This document shows positions 1 through 12,399 of a stretch of 64,000 nucleotides of DNA, one piece after another (position 1 is the first letter of the stretch; every line of letters starts with the position of its first letter). Source of the stretch: Sordaria brevicollis (taxonomy: Eukaryota > Ascomycota > Sordariomycetes > Sordariales > Sordariaceae); NCBI GenBank assembly GCA_033439795.1, contig JAUTDP010000012.1, forward strand, positions 1,922,001 to 1,986,000, in the 5' to 3' direction. Made by a program: the position numbers and the translations under genes. The notes under the pieces were generated by a model. It saw only the letters and a program-made list of their open reading frames with translations, was not told where the DNA came from and did no database searches.

Positions 1-650
1 AATTACCCGCTACAGTATAAATATATATTATAATACGGTTTCTATTATTATTATCGTAAATAATAGCGTTATATATAATATTATATAATATAATTTATTA
101 TTTAGTATTAACGGCCGCGGTATTTTTAATAACCTCCTATATATAATTTATTTATAGCGTTCGAATTTCCTTTAATAAAAATATATTAAATCGCTATATA
201 TAAAGCTCTTTATTTTCTAATTCAACTTCCACTTCTTTATACGCGCCGCGGTCTTAAATAAAAAGGGGTTTATTATATACATTAATAATATACAATTTAA
301 TTATAATAAATTCTACTTAAATAAATAATAAATAAATAAATTTATTAAATTTTAGAAGAAGGGTAGCGGCCTTATAGCGTTGGTCTACCTTCGAAGGGAG
401 GGTTATAACCTATTTAATTAGAGAAGTAAAGTCATTATTATTATCCCTAAAATAAATAAAGGATATATTAATAGTTATCTTCTTAAGGGTTAACCGAATA
501 AGGAATTTTTATTCGTTTTCGTTATCGAAGTTAAAAAGGTCTTTAATATTATTAAATAGTTCGATAAATTCGTCGGTTGGCTTAGGAGGAAAGGAGGGTA
601 ATAGTTCGCTATTAATTTCGACCTCTATTTCTAATTTTAGGGTAAGGTTT
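1..650 (-). pseudogene. Distal half of RIP-inactivated Lys/Ala-rich ORF, left of the LTR element
   Basis: This A+T-rich stretch continues, on the minus strand, the frame of the Lys/Ala-rich relic at 9253-9570 once the retrotransposon at 656-9247 and one copy of its TTAGC duplication are removed. Across the join the frame stays Lys-rich and then becomes Arg/Gln-like. Most stops inside it are TAA or TAG, as expected from C-to-T change of CAA/CAG codons by RIP. I do not recognise the protein family. It could be a host gene or part of an older transposon. The left end lies outside the window. Confidence 0.4.
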
Positions 651-655
651 TTAGC
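651..655. repeat. Target-site duplication TTAGC, left copy
   Basis: TTAGC directly precedes the left LTR and matches the five bases directly after the right LTR at 9248-9252. A 5-bp duplication is usual for integrase-driven LTR retrotransposon insertion. Confidence 0.8.
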
Positions 656-955
656 TGATAGGGTAATACCACGATGCGTTGTAGTAATCTATAATATTAA
701 AAAGAAGATAATGTAAAAGGAAGAAAGGGAGCCGCAGGCTAGCGCCTACGGGAATCCTTTTTAAGGATCCGACCCGATTATTAAATATTATGCAATTTAA
801 GGTGGGTCTTCGACTACGCCCGGCGGGCGCCTACCAGGCATACGCTTATTAATTTACCGGCTGGCGGGTCCTGCTAGGATATAGCGCCTATAGTATACTA
901 TGCCTCCTATTTAATCGATTTAATATATATATATATAATCTATACTTCCGCATTA
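656..955 (-). repeat. LTR (3' LTR in element orientation)
   Basis: This 300-bp copy matches 8948-9247 along its whole length. The differences seen are mostly C/T and G/A, in both directions, so the two copies were mutated separately by RIP. It keeps more G+C than the interior of the element and begins with an intact TG. Confidence 0.88.
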
Positions 956-1829
956 AGTCCCGGCGTTATAAAGAGAATATTATTATCCTTAATAGGAATA
1001 CCTTTACTTTTTCTTCGAAGAGTACCACTACTTCTATTAGTCTTTTTTATTTATAAACCGGACTTTTCTTTATCTATTTATATACGATCGTAGTATTCCT
1101 CTTTTACGCTTATTCGGGTAATATTTTTAATAGTCCTCTATTAAATCCTTTACATTCTTTAAATCTTCGGTATTCTTTTATTTATTATTATAATAACTGT
1201 AGCCCTTTTATTTAATATAATATTAGAATTTTCTATTTATTTATTTATAAATTATAATTTTATTTAATTTATATTATTTTTTATAGCGTCTTTCGTCTTT
1301 AAAATCGTTTTAGGAATTTTTAATAGGTCTTAGGGGTAGGGCGGAACGATTAAAAGGATTTTTATTTTTTAGAGCGAGTAGAAAATATATAATAAAAATA
1401 ATTAAATAGATTTTTATTTATTTGGGAAGGTTTAAGCGGTACGTTAAATAATTAATTTTTTAAATATTTCGAATAATTTAGAGCGTTATTATAACGTTTT
1501 ACGAAATAAACGTTTAAGGAAATAATATTTATAATATAATTTGAGGAAGATTTTATTACCGATTTGGAAATTTAATTATTAATAGGAAGCGTTATAATGT
1601 ATTTTAGTATCGGCGATAGTAAAATTTATAATTAATTGTATTTTTTATTGGAGGTAATTACGTATAGTGGGGTTATTTTCGAATTTGTACGAATTTTATA
1701 TTTAAATATTAATATCGAAGGGTCCTTTTAATTTGTATTTAAATAGGTATTTATACGGGGAGGTTTTAATATTTTTAATAAATACGCTATTAAAATTCTA
1801 TTATAAAGATGGAATAATTAATAATTAAT

Positions 1830-4100
1830 TATATTTTAATTTATAAGTAAATACGTAGAAACGGATAGCGATTTCAATTATTTAATTCTTACGTTCGGTT
1901 ACGCTATTACCGAAAGGATAGTAGGCCGTAGTTATTATTAATATTATACTTATAGTAATTTATATACCTTTTTAGAATTAGGATATAAATTTTCGGTTAC
2001 GATCCGAGATAATACTAATCGGGAATCCCTAATCGCTTAGGAAAAAGAAGTAAATAATAATAATTCCCTATTTTATAGCGGTATAAATTTCGTACCTAAA
2101 AATAAATAAAATTTATTTCGATATTTTATCGGTAATAAGTATAAAGGTATTAAAAATATTATAATTGGGTATTTACTAAAGAGTATCTTTTAATAAAATT
2201 TCGGGAAGTTTTATAATAAAATCGAAGGATATAATTTTTATTAATAGAATTTCTTTTAATTTAATTAATTAATAATCGCTAATAATTAATTATTTATTAA
2301 TTTAATTAAATTAATAAGCCGGGTAATATTCTAAGTATTATTTAACGAAATATATTTTATTAACGAAGGAAAGACTTTATAATTCGTATATTATACGGTT
2401 TTTACCGAAGTAATATTTATTATCGTAAATTAATTCTAATATTATTTTAATTTATTTAAACGGAATATAAAATATTTTTATTTTATCGGTTTATTAATTA
2501 TAAATAAAACTATTTTTTATAAAGAAAAGATAATTAGGCTTCGAAAAGATAATATCTCCGTCTTCGGAGATTTTCTTTAAATAAATTTTAAAGTATTCTT
2601 AAATTTTATTAAATTTAGCGTTTAATACGTACGAAGAAATAAAGGCTTTATAAAGTACTAGATTTATTTAAATTTTAGAAAAGGAGTATTATATATTATC
2701 CATCTATATAACGTAGTCTTCTATTTAAATATTATTAAATACGGGTATATTATTAGGGTTTTCGTTTTTAAAAATTATACGGAATTGATTTAATATATTC
2801 AAGATAAAGTTGAATTTTTTAAGAATATAGAATACTTTTAATTTATATTTAAATAAATAAATCGAAGCGTTAATAAATTATTTATTAATTTAATCGGTTA
2901 ATAAAATACGTAATAAAGTTTATTCGACGATTTTTTTAATAGCCGAATAGTCGGTAAAAATTATAATAAAGAGATTGTAAATATAGAATTAGGTTTGTAA
3001 TTTCTTTATAATTTATATTAAATAAGCGATTTCGAATTCGGAAAATCCGTAGCGGGTTTTAACTTTAATTAATACTTTATTTAAAAATATAATAGGTAGA
3101 ATTTATATTAAGGGGATAGAGGAGCCTTCGATGAATAAGTACCCGTTTTTTAGGTAAAAAATTATTATTCCGAACCCTTTTTCTAAAGAGCCGTCGATTT
3201 ATAGGAAGATTAATTTATTGGGGTCGAAATAGTATAGAATAATACTTTCGTTATAAATAACGCGTTAAAGCGTATCGAACGTAGTACGTTTAATTAATAT
3301 AAGTATAAAATATATTTTAATATAGTAGGCTATATAGCGAATAGGTTTATTAAGCTCGATTTTACTTATTTTCTACCCTATTATAAAGAATTCAATTTTA
3401 CGGAATTAAAGAGGTTCGATAAATTAAACGTAATATATAATTAAATAGCGTAGGAATCTTATATTATTAATATATTATTCGAAGGCTTTTAAATTATTAG
3501 GGAAAGCGAAATCTTTAAATATTTTAATCCTATCTTTAATAATTAAAAGGCTAAAGCTATTAATATAGAATCTTAGTAATTTAATATTTAAATAATTAAA
3601 ATATAATTTTTTAGGGGATAGGATAATATTTTTAGAAATAAATAATAAGAAAATAGCGTTAAAATATTAAAAATAATTATCGACCGAGTTTAACGTAATA
3701 ATAATATTATTAATATAAATTTTATAATAATTTTTATATTCGCGAAAGAATATATTTATAAATCGTTATACGTATGTAAGGGTGTTTTTAAAGCCTATTT
3801 ACACTACGGTTAACTATTCCAAATTTCGGTAGGTAATTAAAGTAAACCAATCCCAATATTTTAATTAAATACTAAATTAATAGAAGAAAAATACTGTATT
3901 AATAATAATAATAATAATCTTTCCGCGTATAAACGCAATAATTTTGTATTAAAGGGGTAGGGGATAATTATCGAAAATAGTTAAATTATTGAATACGTGT
4001 AAGTCGATTATAGGGCGACCTTTGGGACCGTTTTTTATTTTTCTTTAAATAACGAAAACTGGGTATACGAATAGGGTAATATATTTAACTTAATTTATTT
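1830..4100 (-). pseudogene. RIP-inactivated Gypsy pol (reverse transcriptase to integrase)
   Basis: On the minus strand at about 4085-3620 the translation carries the Gypsy RT landmarks in order: an NGPKGRPIIDL-like block, a DNYPLPL-like block, a GFKNTLTYV-like block (GFKNSPAYVQ in live relatives), and KIYINNIII where live enzymes have a YIDD-type box. The Asp-to-Asn changes in that box fit G-to-A RIP. Further on, at about 2080-1830, an SDRNRKF-like block followed by TAYYP and TERKN marks the integrase core. Many stops are TAA/TAG at Gln positions. RNase H should lie between, near 3000-3600, but I did not resolve it. The protein is not functional. Confidence 0.8.
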
Positions 4101-5699
4101 TACCTTATTTATAAAGTGCGTCGAAGATTTTATTAATAATTGCTTAGTTTTTTTTATTTATAGGGTATATATAAACCGCGATTTTATAATTTTATTACCC
4201 TTTTATTAACGGGATTCGTATTATATCCTTTTTAGGTATATCGATTAGACTTCCTTCCTTTTATAATTTAGGAAAACGGGCGATTAATTTAATTAATACG
4301 TATAATATACGCTAATTTTCCGCGAAGATATAGATATTTTTTTTTATTATTAATTCGGGCGTTTTATTATTTATACGGATATTAAAATTAAATTACTTAT
4401 TGGGTATTTTAAGTATTTCTATAATATTTAGGGATTTTATACAATTATCCATTCCTTTATTAATTATATTTACCGAAGTTTATTTTATATTTATAAATAT
4501 TAGGTTAATATCGACTTCGATATTAACGGGGATATAATAAATTTAATAAATAATTTTGGTTATTTCGTTAATTAATAGGGTATAATTATTATTTATTAAT
4601 TGTAATATTTATATTATTAGAGTAATTTCGTAAATATTAAGCTAATTAAAAGTAAAATATCCGTTTATATTATATTCGGTAATTATACCGATTTTTTATT
4701 TACAAAGGATAATTATATTTATATTAATTATATTTTTTATAATTATTATACGCAGGGATTATACGTCGATAATTATACTAATTATAATAGCATATAAAGA
4801 GTCGAATAGGAAGTTCCAATCTTTAGGGAGGTTAATATAATAGATTGGTATTATTCGTTCCTTTTCGGGCCGTAGGGTAATTTTCTTCTTAATAATTATT
4901 TTGCGGGTATATTGGTAAAATAGCTTTAAAATATTAAAGGAAATATTAAAATTATTTTATAATAAAATTATTTTTCTTTTACGGTAATTAATTTTAATTT
5001 ACTTTAAATATAGGAAGGAGTTCGCAAATAAGAGGGTAAGTTCGAGGTTATTTATTATTTAATTGGTTATTTTAATTTTTAATAGGGTAAGAGCGCCTTA
5101 TATATTTTACCCGGTAAAGTAAATTATAAATATTGCTTATTTTATTAATTTAATAAATTTGCTTCTTATTCCCTTAATTTAAATTAAATAATCCTTAGAA
5201 ATAGAGTATTTTAGCGTATTAAAAAACCGTCGGTCGATAATTATTTTCGCTACTCCTAAATTTATATAAATTTCAATTTCTTTTAAATTTAAGGTTATTT
5301 TAATTAAGACTTTTAAATGCGTAAAGTTTATAAATAACTTTTATTTAAATAATTTATTTTATTATAGGGTTATTTCTTTAAATTTAAACGGGATAGTAGC
5401 GATATAATTAGCGTATTCGGTAGGGAAGGTTTTTAAATAAAAGTTTAGGTATATAAAGAATTAATTACGGGATGGGTAAACGTTATTATAATCCGTATAT
5501 TTTAAATATTTATTATTTATTTAAATTTTTAGGACGGATTTATTATTAGCGATTTTAAAAGTATAAGCCTTTACGTAATTATTCTTTATATTATATATAT
5601 TAAATTCTATTAAGTATTTAGAATAGATTAATTCGCTATTATATATATAATAAACCGAATTATTCGAATTATATTTATCTTTAGAATTATATTTAGTGA

Positions 5700-6080
5700 A
5701 ATTAATAATTTCCTCCTCTATATAATTAATATAGTCTTTATTTCGATTACAATTGCGTTTAATATTATAATTTTAATTATTATTATAGGGACGTAAATTA
5801 TTAGAATAGTAATTACTTTAATTATCGCAGTTACGTAAAGAGCTTTATTCGTACGTATTATAATTATAAGAGTTATTGCGGTTATAGGAGCCGTTACGGT
5901 TATATAAGCTATTCTAGTTGTAGTTATTATAATTATAGTTGCGGGAGTTATTACGGTTGCGGTTATTATTATATTTATAATTATTATTACGATTATATTT
6001 GGAACGGTTATAATTGCGGCTACGATTATAATCGCGGAAGGATGTAGTACGGTTGGAATTGTATTTGCTTTTAATTACGG
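5700..6080 (-). pseudogene. Gag-like Asn/Arg/Tyr-rich tract of the Gypsy element
   Basis: The plus strand shows reiterated TTACGGTTATAATTAT-like units. On the minus strand these read as a low-complexity Asn/Tyr/Arg tract. Its place upstream of RT in element orientation suggests the C-terminal part of gag. No clear CCHC knuckle survives. This is inference from position and composition. Confidence 0.4.
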
Positions 6081-8947
6081 AATATAATATAGCGTATTTA
6101 TTTTTAATTAATTATATATATCCGTCGGCGTTATAATTTAGAGGGGGGTTAGGGATTAGAGTTTTAACGTTAATATTAAAATTATTCTAAATTTAAATTA
6201 ATACTTTATAGTAATTTCCGTTCTTTAATATAATATTTATAGCTTAAATTAGGCGGAGTTATTTGAATGGATAATTGACCGCGGCATTTTCATTTAAATA
6301 AATATCGTATAAAGTGAGTTTACTCTCGATGAATTTGCGGGTGGTTATAGCGGTATTAAGAGTAAATTTAATTATAAAAATTTATATAAAATTTTTAAAA
6401 GTAATTAATTTTATATATTTATCCGGGGTAAATTAATTATATTATTATATATAAACGGCTCCTTATAAAAAGAAAGGTTATATACGAATTAATTATTTAT
6501 ATAAAAATTTATAAAGATCGTTAGTAAGTAATCCAAAAAAGTGGTTAACGAATATAGTAATATTAATAAAAATTATAGTAGTATTATTTTTAATTATATT
6601 TATATTATTAAGGTCGTTAGCGAAGGGATTAAAAGTACCGATCTTATTACGTTTAAAACGAATCTTATTTTTATTAACGTTAGGAATAGGTTTAAAGAAG
6701 GTAGGTTTATAAGAATTATAGCGATTATTATATATATATTTATCTGGGGTTATACCGTCGTTATTATTATTATTATTAAAATTATTATTAGGGTTATTAA
6801 TGGGCGTAGATTTACGAAGGGTATTAAGAAGATTTTTAATGCCTCCTATAGTAATAATAGTAGCTTTACTACGAAATTTATTATCTTTTAAATAAATGGC
6901 GGCTTTATTAAACGATTTTAAAGAAAAAATAAAGGGGGAACGAAAGGGGTTAATAAAAGTAAAAGTATTTTTAACCTTATTAAATCCGTTAATAAAATTA
7001 ATTAAAACTTTAAATTATTTTTTTTTACGTATTTTATATTCGGCGCGAATTTTATTCTTAACGGCCTTATACGTATCTTTAATAGAGAAGTTAAAATAAA
7101 TATTAGAGTAAATATGCTCCGTTTAAAGAATATATATTATTTAGATATAGCGATTATTTACTTTAATATAGCGTAAGAACATTTTTTCCTAACGTTTTAT
7201 TATACGATAAATATCTTCGTCCTTTTTATTTTAATTTTTAATTTAATTTTCTATTATTTTAAATACCTTAATTTTTCGATTTTTAATGCTATTAACCTAT
7301 TTTATAAAATTTTCTTCGTTAATTTCAACATTAAACTAAAGTAATTTAATAATATAAGGATTAATATAATTAGAGTCGAAATCGTTAAGTTTATTATAAG
7401 GACGGTATAGGTCGTTACTAAATAGCTTTTTTCGGAGGATTTTAATTTTCTCTAGGATATTTTTATCGTAGCGAAAGTGGGGAAGGATATTAAAATACGT
7501 ATAATCGTTCTTATCTTCGACGTAAATTTAATAATATTTGCGAATATTAATAATATAGGAGTTATTAGAAAGGAAATTATTATTACAAATAATTATAATA
7601 TTAAATATATTAAAGGAATAGTTAAGAAAATAACCGGGTATATCGATTAAATTTTATACTAATTCTTTACCTTTATTTTTATTTTTTAAGGCGGTTATAA
7701 TCTCGGCGTGGTTATTTTTAAATTTGAATATATATTGGGTTAAAGTTTCTATTTAGGTTAAATAATTATAACGAAATTCCTTAATATAGTCGTCGATTTT
7801 TTAAATTCTATCTTTATTATATTTTAAATATACTTCGATAATTTTTATATAGCGGGTATTTTTTCTTCTTTCGGAATTTATTTAATTTATACGGTTTTAA
7901 ACCTTATAGTAAATAAATCGTTTAAAAGCCTTTTCTTTTTTATAATTTTTATCGTTATTTTCGATATTCGAATGGCTGAACGTAGTAGTATTATATTCTT
8001 CGTATTTAAAAACGCGTTTATTAGAAGATTAAGTAAATATAAATATTTTAGGAAGAATAATCGTCGAGGATAATTATCGAAAGTAAGTTTTAGAAAGAAA
8101 TAGGGTATTAGCGATTATATTAATAATATTATTTATAATATTTAATTTGGGTAGTAGGGGTTATAGGGTATTTTATTTATTATTAAAATCGAATTTAATT
8201 TAGGAATTGGAATATCGGCGTAATTAGGTAACGTTACGGCGGGAATTAATAATTATACTAGCGGATTAGTTATTAAGGCTATTTAAACGCGCGAAATTAT
8301 ATATACTAATTAGAAGGGCTAATATTTTATATAGCGAATAATAAGGTCCATTAGGGGGATTTTCACTAATTATAATAAGTTAGTAAAAAAATTAGCGTAA
8401 TAATTATAAATATATTAATAAAGAGGAAATAAATAATAATAAGGGGAATAAAAGGATTTTAAAGAATAAAAGCTATAATTATTATTGAAAATAAATTATA
8501 TATTACTTTAAATTACTTTTAATATTAAAATTTAAAGAAATTCGGATTAGGGTAATATTAGGTATTTTTATACGTTAATTAATATAAATTAATACGACGT
8601 AATAGTATAGAATAATAGAAGCGGGGTATAATTTACATATTATTTTAATTTTAATATTTTAAATAAACGGTTTAAAATCGTAATAACGGGTTGGGTATTG
8701 TTAGAATTATTTACCGAAGGTAAGCGGATAAATAATTAATAAAATTAAAAAGCGATCGCGACTAATATAATTAAACGAAGCGATTTAGGAAGAGGATTAT
8801 CGTTAAAGTCGTTTACCGAAGGTAAACGGATAAATAATCAATAAAATTAATAAATTCGCGACGAAAATAATTAGCGAATTTATTAGGAGGGGTGCGAAGA
8901 GTATATTATTCGTATTAATTACTAAACGTTTAGTCGCAATTACTAAA

Positions 8948-9247
8948 TAATAGGGTAATATTATAATACGTTATAATAATTTATAATATTAAAAAGAAGA
9001 TAATATAAAAGGAAGAAAGGGAGCCGTAGGTTGGCGCCTGCGGGAATCCTTTTCAAGGATCCGACCCGACCATTAAATGTTATACAGTTTAAGGTGGGTC
9101 TTCGACTACGCCTAGTAGGCGCCTACTAGGTATGCGCCTGTCAGTCTGCCGGCTAACGGGTCCTATTAGGACATAGCGCCCATAGTATACTATGCCTCCT
9201 ATTTAATCGATCTAATATATATATATATAATTTATACTTCCGCATTA
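8948..9247 (-). repeat. LTR (5' LTR in element orientation)
   Basis: This is the second 300-bp LTR copy, colinear with 656-955. It begins TAATAGGG where the other copy begins TGATAGGG, a G-to-A change expected from RIP. TTAGC follows it directly at 9248-9252, matching the bases before the other LTR. Confidence 0.88.
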
Positions 9248-9252
9248 TTAGC
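9248..9252. repeat. Target-site duplication TTAGC, right copy
   Basis: TTAGC directly follows the right LTR. Removing the element and one copy restores an open Lys-rich frame on the minus strand. Confidence 0.8.
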
Positions 9253-9570
9253 CTTCTCTTTCCCTTTTTTAATAGCGGCGGCGGGCTTCTTTTTAGGGGT
9301 AACCTTCTTCTTAGGGGCGGCCTTCTTTTTAGGGGCGGCTTTCTTCTTAAGGGCGGCTTTCTTTTTAGGGGCGGCCTTTTTAAATAAATTGGTAATAGCC
9401 TCCTTTATTTCGATTAAAGTACGATTTTTCTTCTTAAAGTGGGTAAATACGCGTTATAGAATTAATGGGGTTTTAGGATTAATTTAATTTTCGTTAAAAT
9501 AGACCGAAGTAATACTACCGCGACGAATACGCTTTTTGGGCTAAATTCTAAAGATGGATTTAGGCGGCAT
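9253..9570 (-). pseudogene. RIP-inactivated Lys/Ala-rich ORF, N-terminal half, split by the Gypsy element
   Basis: A minus-strand frame opens with ATG at 9570 and runs toward the retrotransposon. About 35-40 residues in, a basic region gives way to an Ala-Ala-Pro-Lys-Lys-Lys type repeat (five or six units), like a linker-histone tail. It holds three stops (TAG, TAA, TAA), each explained by one C-to-T change of a Gln codon. The frame continues at position 650 on the far side of the LTR element. The family is unknown; the tail suggests a nucleic-acid-binding protein, but that is inference. It may be a host gene or an ORF of an older repeat. Confidence 0.55.
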
Positions 9571-9852
9571 CGTAATAAAAATAATGAAAATAATTAAGGA
9601 TAATAACGATAATAGTTTATTTACTTTCTAGAATGAAAATGCAATTATTAGGCTTCGATTTTGTATAGAAATAATTGAAAACGAATAAGTTTTATAATTT
9701 TTACGAAGATGTGTTGTTGTTGTGTGTGCGCGTACACACCCCCTCCCGCCAAGATTGCACAGGCGTTTGAGTTTGGGAATAGTGTTTGTTTGGCGGATGG
9801 CCGTAATTGTTAGTGAGCGCAATATACCGCAGCGGGAATATAAAGAGCGTAC
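9571..9852. other. Spacer with a RIP-spared segment
   Basis: The first part is A+T-rich. About 9700-9852 has ordinary composition, including TTG/TGTG runs, retained CA dinucleotides and a GTGTGTGCGCGTACACAC-like palindromic tract. No convincing gene: the 75-codon minus-strand ORF here has no other support. It separates the Lys/Ala-rich relic from the TIR-bounded element starting at 9853. Confidence 0.6.
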
Positions 9853-9869
9853 CAACGCTTAGGGGGGGG
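9853..9869 (+). repeat. Left terminal inverted repeat
   Basis: CAACGCTTAGGGGGGGG pairs with the inverse of the sequence at 21493-21509, with one mismatch explained by RIP. A second inverted copy of its first nine bases, TAAGCGTTG, lies at 9909-9917. Confidence 0.55.
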
Positions 9870-10302
9870 CTATAAAGGTTAATACAAATCTTAGAATTAA
9901 TAATATATTAAGCGTTGGCGCATTTACTAAGCCTTAATGTTATATTAAGTATTATTAATTGAAGAGGGCTTCTAATTGGTCTAATTTCTACCGTCCGATT
10001 TTTGGGTGCTGCTCCCTAGAAAACGCTTTGAAATATGCGTTGGGACCGCGGGTCGCGGCCGGATTCGCGATAATGCGGGTATACGGACTATATATATAAA
10101 TAGGGAATAATTCGTTACGTTTATAATTATAAGTATTAGTATTTTATTTAATAATTTATATTTCGTCCTAACCCCGTACTTTAATACCGGTATTTTAATT
10201 TGCGACCCTAATTTACGACCCTAATTCCGTGCCCGCGCCCGTATCCTAATTAGGACCCCGATTGCAACCCGTATACGAATTACCCTAACGGTTACGGGCT
10301 TA

Positions 10303-10430
10303 CGGCTTTAAATTAGCCCCGGTATTATAGTTACGGCTATTATACGGATTATTAGGCAGGCGGTTACGGCTCTAAACCAGCCTAGTATTACAACTACGGT
10401 TACTATACGGACTACTAGGTAAACTAGTAA
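10303..10430 (+). repeat. Subterminal tandem repeat, two units of about 64 bp
   Basis: Two adjacent units share the order TAAA..AGCC, TATTA.A..TACGG, TATACGGA.TA.TAGG, with one indel and mostly C/T or G/A differences. The surrounding 10180-10490 is less A+T-rich than the rest of the block. Such repeats near a transposon end can be transposase-binding sites; that is inference. Confidence 0.55.
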
Positions 10431-10609
10431 CCCAATCGCATACTGCACACCGCACACCGCGCCCCCCACGCGGTCGCATTTATTAATATACAATTGAAAC
10501 TATTATTATAATTATATATATATTAACGTTCCGCGCAATATAAACCCCCAGAATGCAATTCAATTATATATATATTAATTATTATAAATAAATGTAAATG
10601 CGGGTTTAC

Positions 10610-10700
10610 GTAAAGAAATCGCAAATAGAAACAGAAATAAAAACGGAAATAGAAATAGAAATAAAAATAGAGATAGAGATATAAGGAGAGAGAAATAGAT
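10610..10700 (+). repeat. Purine-rich microsatellite
   Basis: An imperfect run of GAAATA, AAATAG and GAGATA units. It creates a spurious Tyr/Phe-rich minus-strand ORF at 10523-10720, which is not a gene. Confidence 0.75.
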
Positions 10701-12399
10701 AGAATATAAAAACGGCGCAAAGCCTTATAATTAATATATATTATAAAATCTCGAATGTAGTTACAACGTCGGGTGGGAATATTATATCTATTTACCTATT
10801 TAATTAGTATAATTAAATTAGTAAAATAGTAGTAATTAATTATATAGTATAGTATTATTAAAATAAGAATACCCGTATACTATATTATATTATATTATTA
10901 TTTCGCCTCTTATATACGGCGTTTCGGTAATTTACTCCGGGTAGGGCAAGATGTAATTATAAATCTATTACGTCTTATTAATAATATTCGACTAGGGATT
11001 ACTCCTCTGGAATTTATTATAGTAATAAAATCGTTAATAATATTTACCCTTTAGTATTAATTAATTTTATTATATACGCTTCTTATATCGCCGTCGGTTT
11101 ATATTATAAGAATATTAAAAGGATTGTAAATATTAATTAGGTTAAGTCTTACCGTATTGTAAATTCGGTATAGGGTACGGTTATTATACCGTAACTCTAT
11201 AATTATTATTTTCAACGTTATTATCGTTATCGACCTCTGTACGTTGTATATACGTATAAAAGTTAGTATAATATATTTATATAGAGAAAGAATTTACGGA
11301 CGGAAATTTATATATTTAATATCCTTTTTACATACTTTTATTATTAATATAAATATAGTATAGATATATAATTCGGGGTAGAATTATTAAAACGCTAGAT
11401 TATTAATTTAAATATTATATATTATCGATATTAATTAAAGGGTATATATATTTTAATCGATTTAAATAATGCTAATTCTGTTTATATAGACTATATATAG
11501 AGTTATAAATTATATAGCCGTTAAATTAATAATTATCGGCTTATTTATTAATTCTTCTATAATATTTAAATCGAGAATAAAATATTTATAATTCGTATAT
11601 CGGATCGGCGTAATGAGAATAAAGATATAGTTTTTTATATAATAATTTTATTCGAAAATATAATTAATACGGTTAATATAATATTATTTTAGAATATTGC
11701 TATAAGATACGTATTAAATATAATTACTGTATTTGAATATAAATCGCCGATGTAAAATATTAGGGAAAAAAAGAATTATTAATATATTTATTATATTATA
11801 GCGTAGCGTTTATTATAATACCGAAACGGTATAATATAGTAATATATAATCCTTTTAAATAGATATTTTAAGACGGATATTCGTTATTTTCGATTATTAA
11901 AACGATACGGCATATTAAATACGCCGTCGAAAATCGGTATATAATAATAATCTAATAATAGTATTCGTATTTATTATCGGGTGTACGTTACTATTTATAA
12001 TACGCATTATATAATATATATTCTAATATAGGCTTAGAAATTTCGCCGTTTTATATAGGATTTATATATTTTATTTTTCGGGGCGAATATTTCGATAGCG
12101 TATTATTACGCGGCGCTTAGAAAACTTTTTATATATATAAAATTAAATAACTTATTAAATAATAGTTGACCGGTATTAAAATAATCGATTATAGTCTTAG
12201 GAGTTCGATAAATAGTGCCGAAATCGTCGAAATAGTATTAATTTCGGGTACTATTATTAAATTCTATAGAATAATTTTATATTGGGTTAATAAATATATA
12301 TTTATTTATAAAATTGAACTTCTCCGCTTATTTAATTACTATATTTTCGAAGAATAATAGCTTATTTAGTAGCGTATTAAAATTATAATAATAAATATA

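Larger units (their letters stand above)
656..9247 (-). mobile_element. Complete RIP-degraded Ty3/Gypsy LTR retrotransposon
   Basis: Two 300-bp direct repeats (656-955 and 8948-9247) bound an 8.6-kb element. The same 5 bases, TTAGC, flank it on both sides (651-655 and 9248-9252), the usual target duplication of LTR elements. The first LTR begins TG; the second begins TA, explained by RIP. Both end in TA, explained by RIP of a terminal CA. Minus-strand translation shows degraded reverse transcriptase near 3620-4085 and integrase near 1830-2080, in the Gypsy order RT then IN. An Asn/Arg/Tyr-rich gag-like tract lies at 5700-6080. The interior is dense in TAA/TAG stops, so it is dead. Apparent plus-strand ORFs at 6541-7099 are shadows inside it. 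Confidence 0.88.

Noticed and set aside
6541..7099. Two plus-strand ORFs (116 and 67 codons) in the left A+T-rich block
   Set aside because: They lie inside the minus-strand Gypsy element, have alternative starts and Ile/Asn/Lys-only composition expected by chance in RIP-mutated DNA.
10523..10720. Tyr/Phe-rich 65-codon minus-strand ORF
   Set aside because: It is the translation of a GAAATA-type microsatellite.
12166..12357. 63-codon plus-strand ORF
   Set aside because: Chance frame in RIP-mutated DNA; no domain and low-complexity composition.
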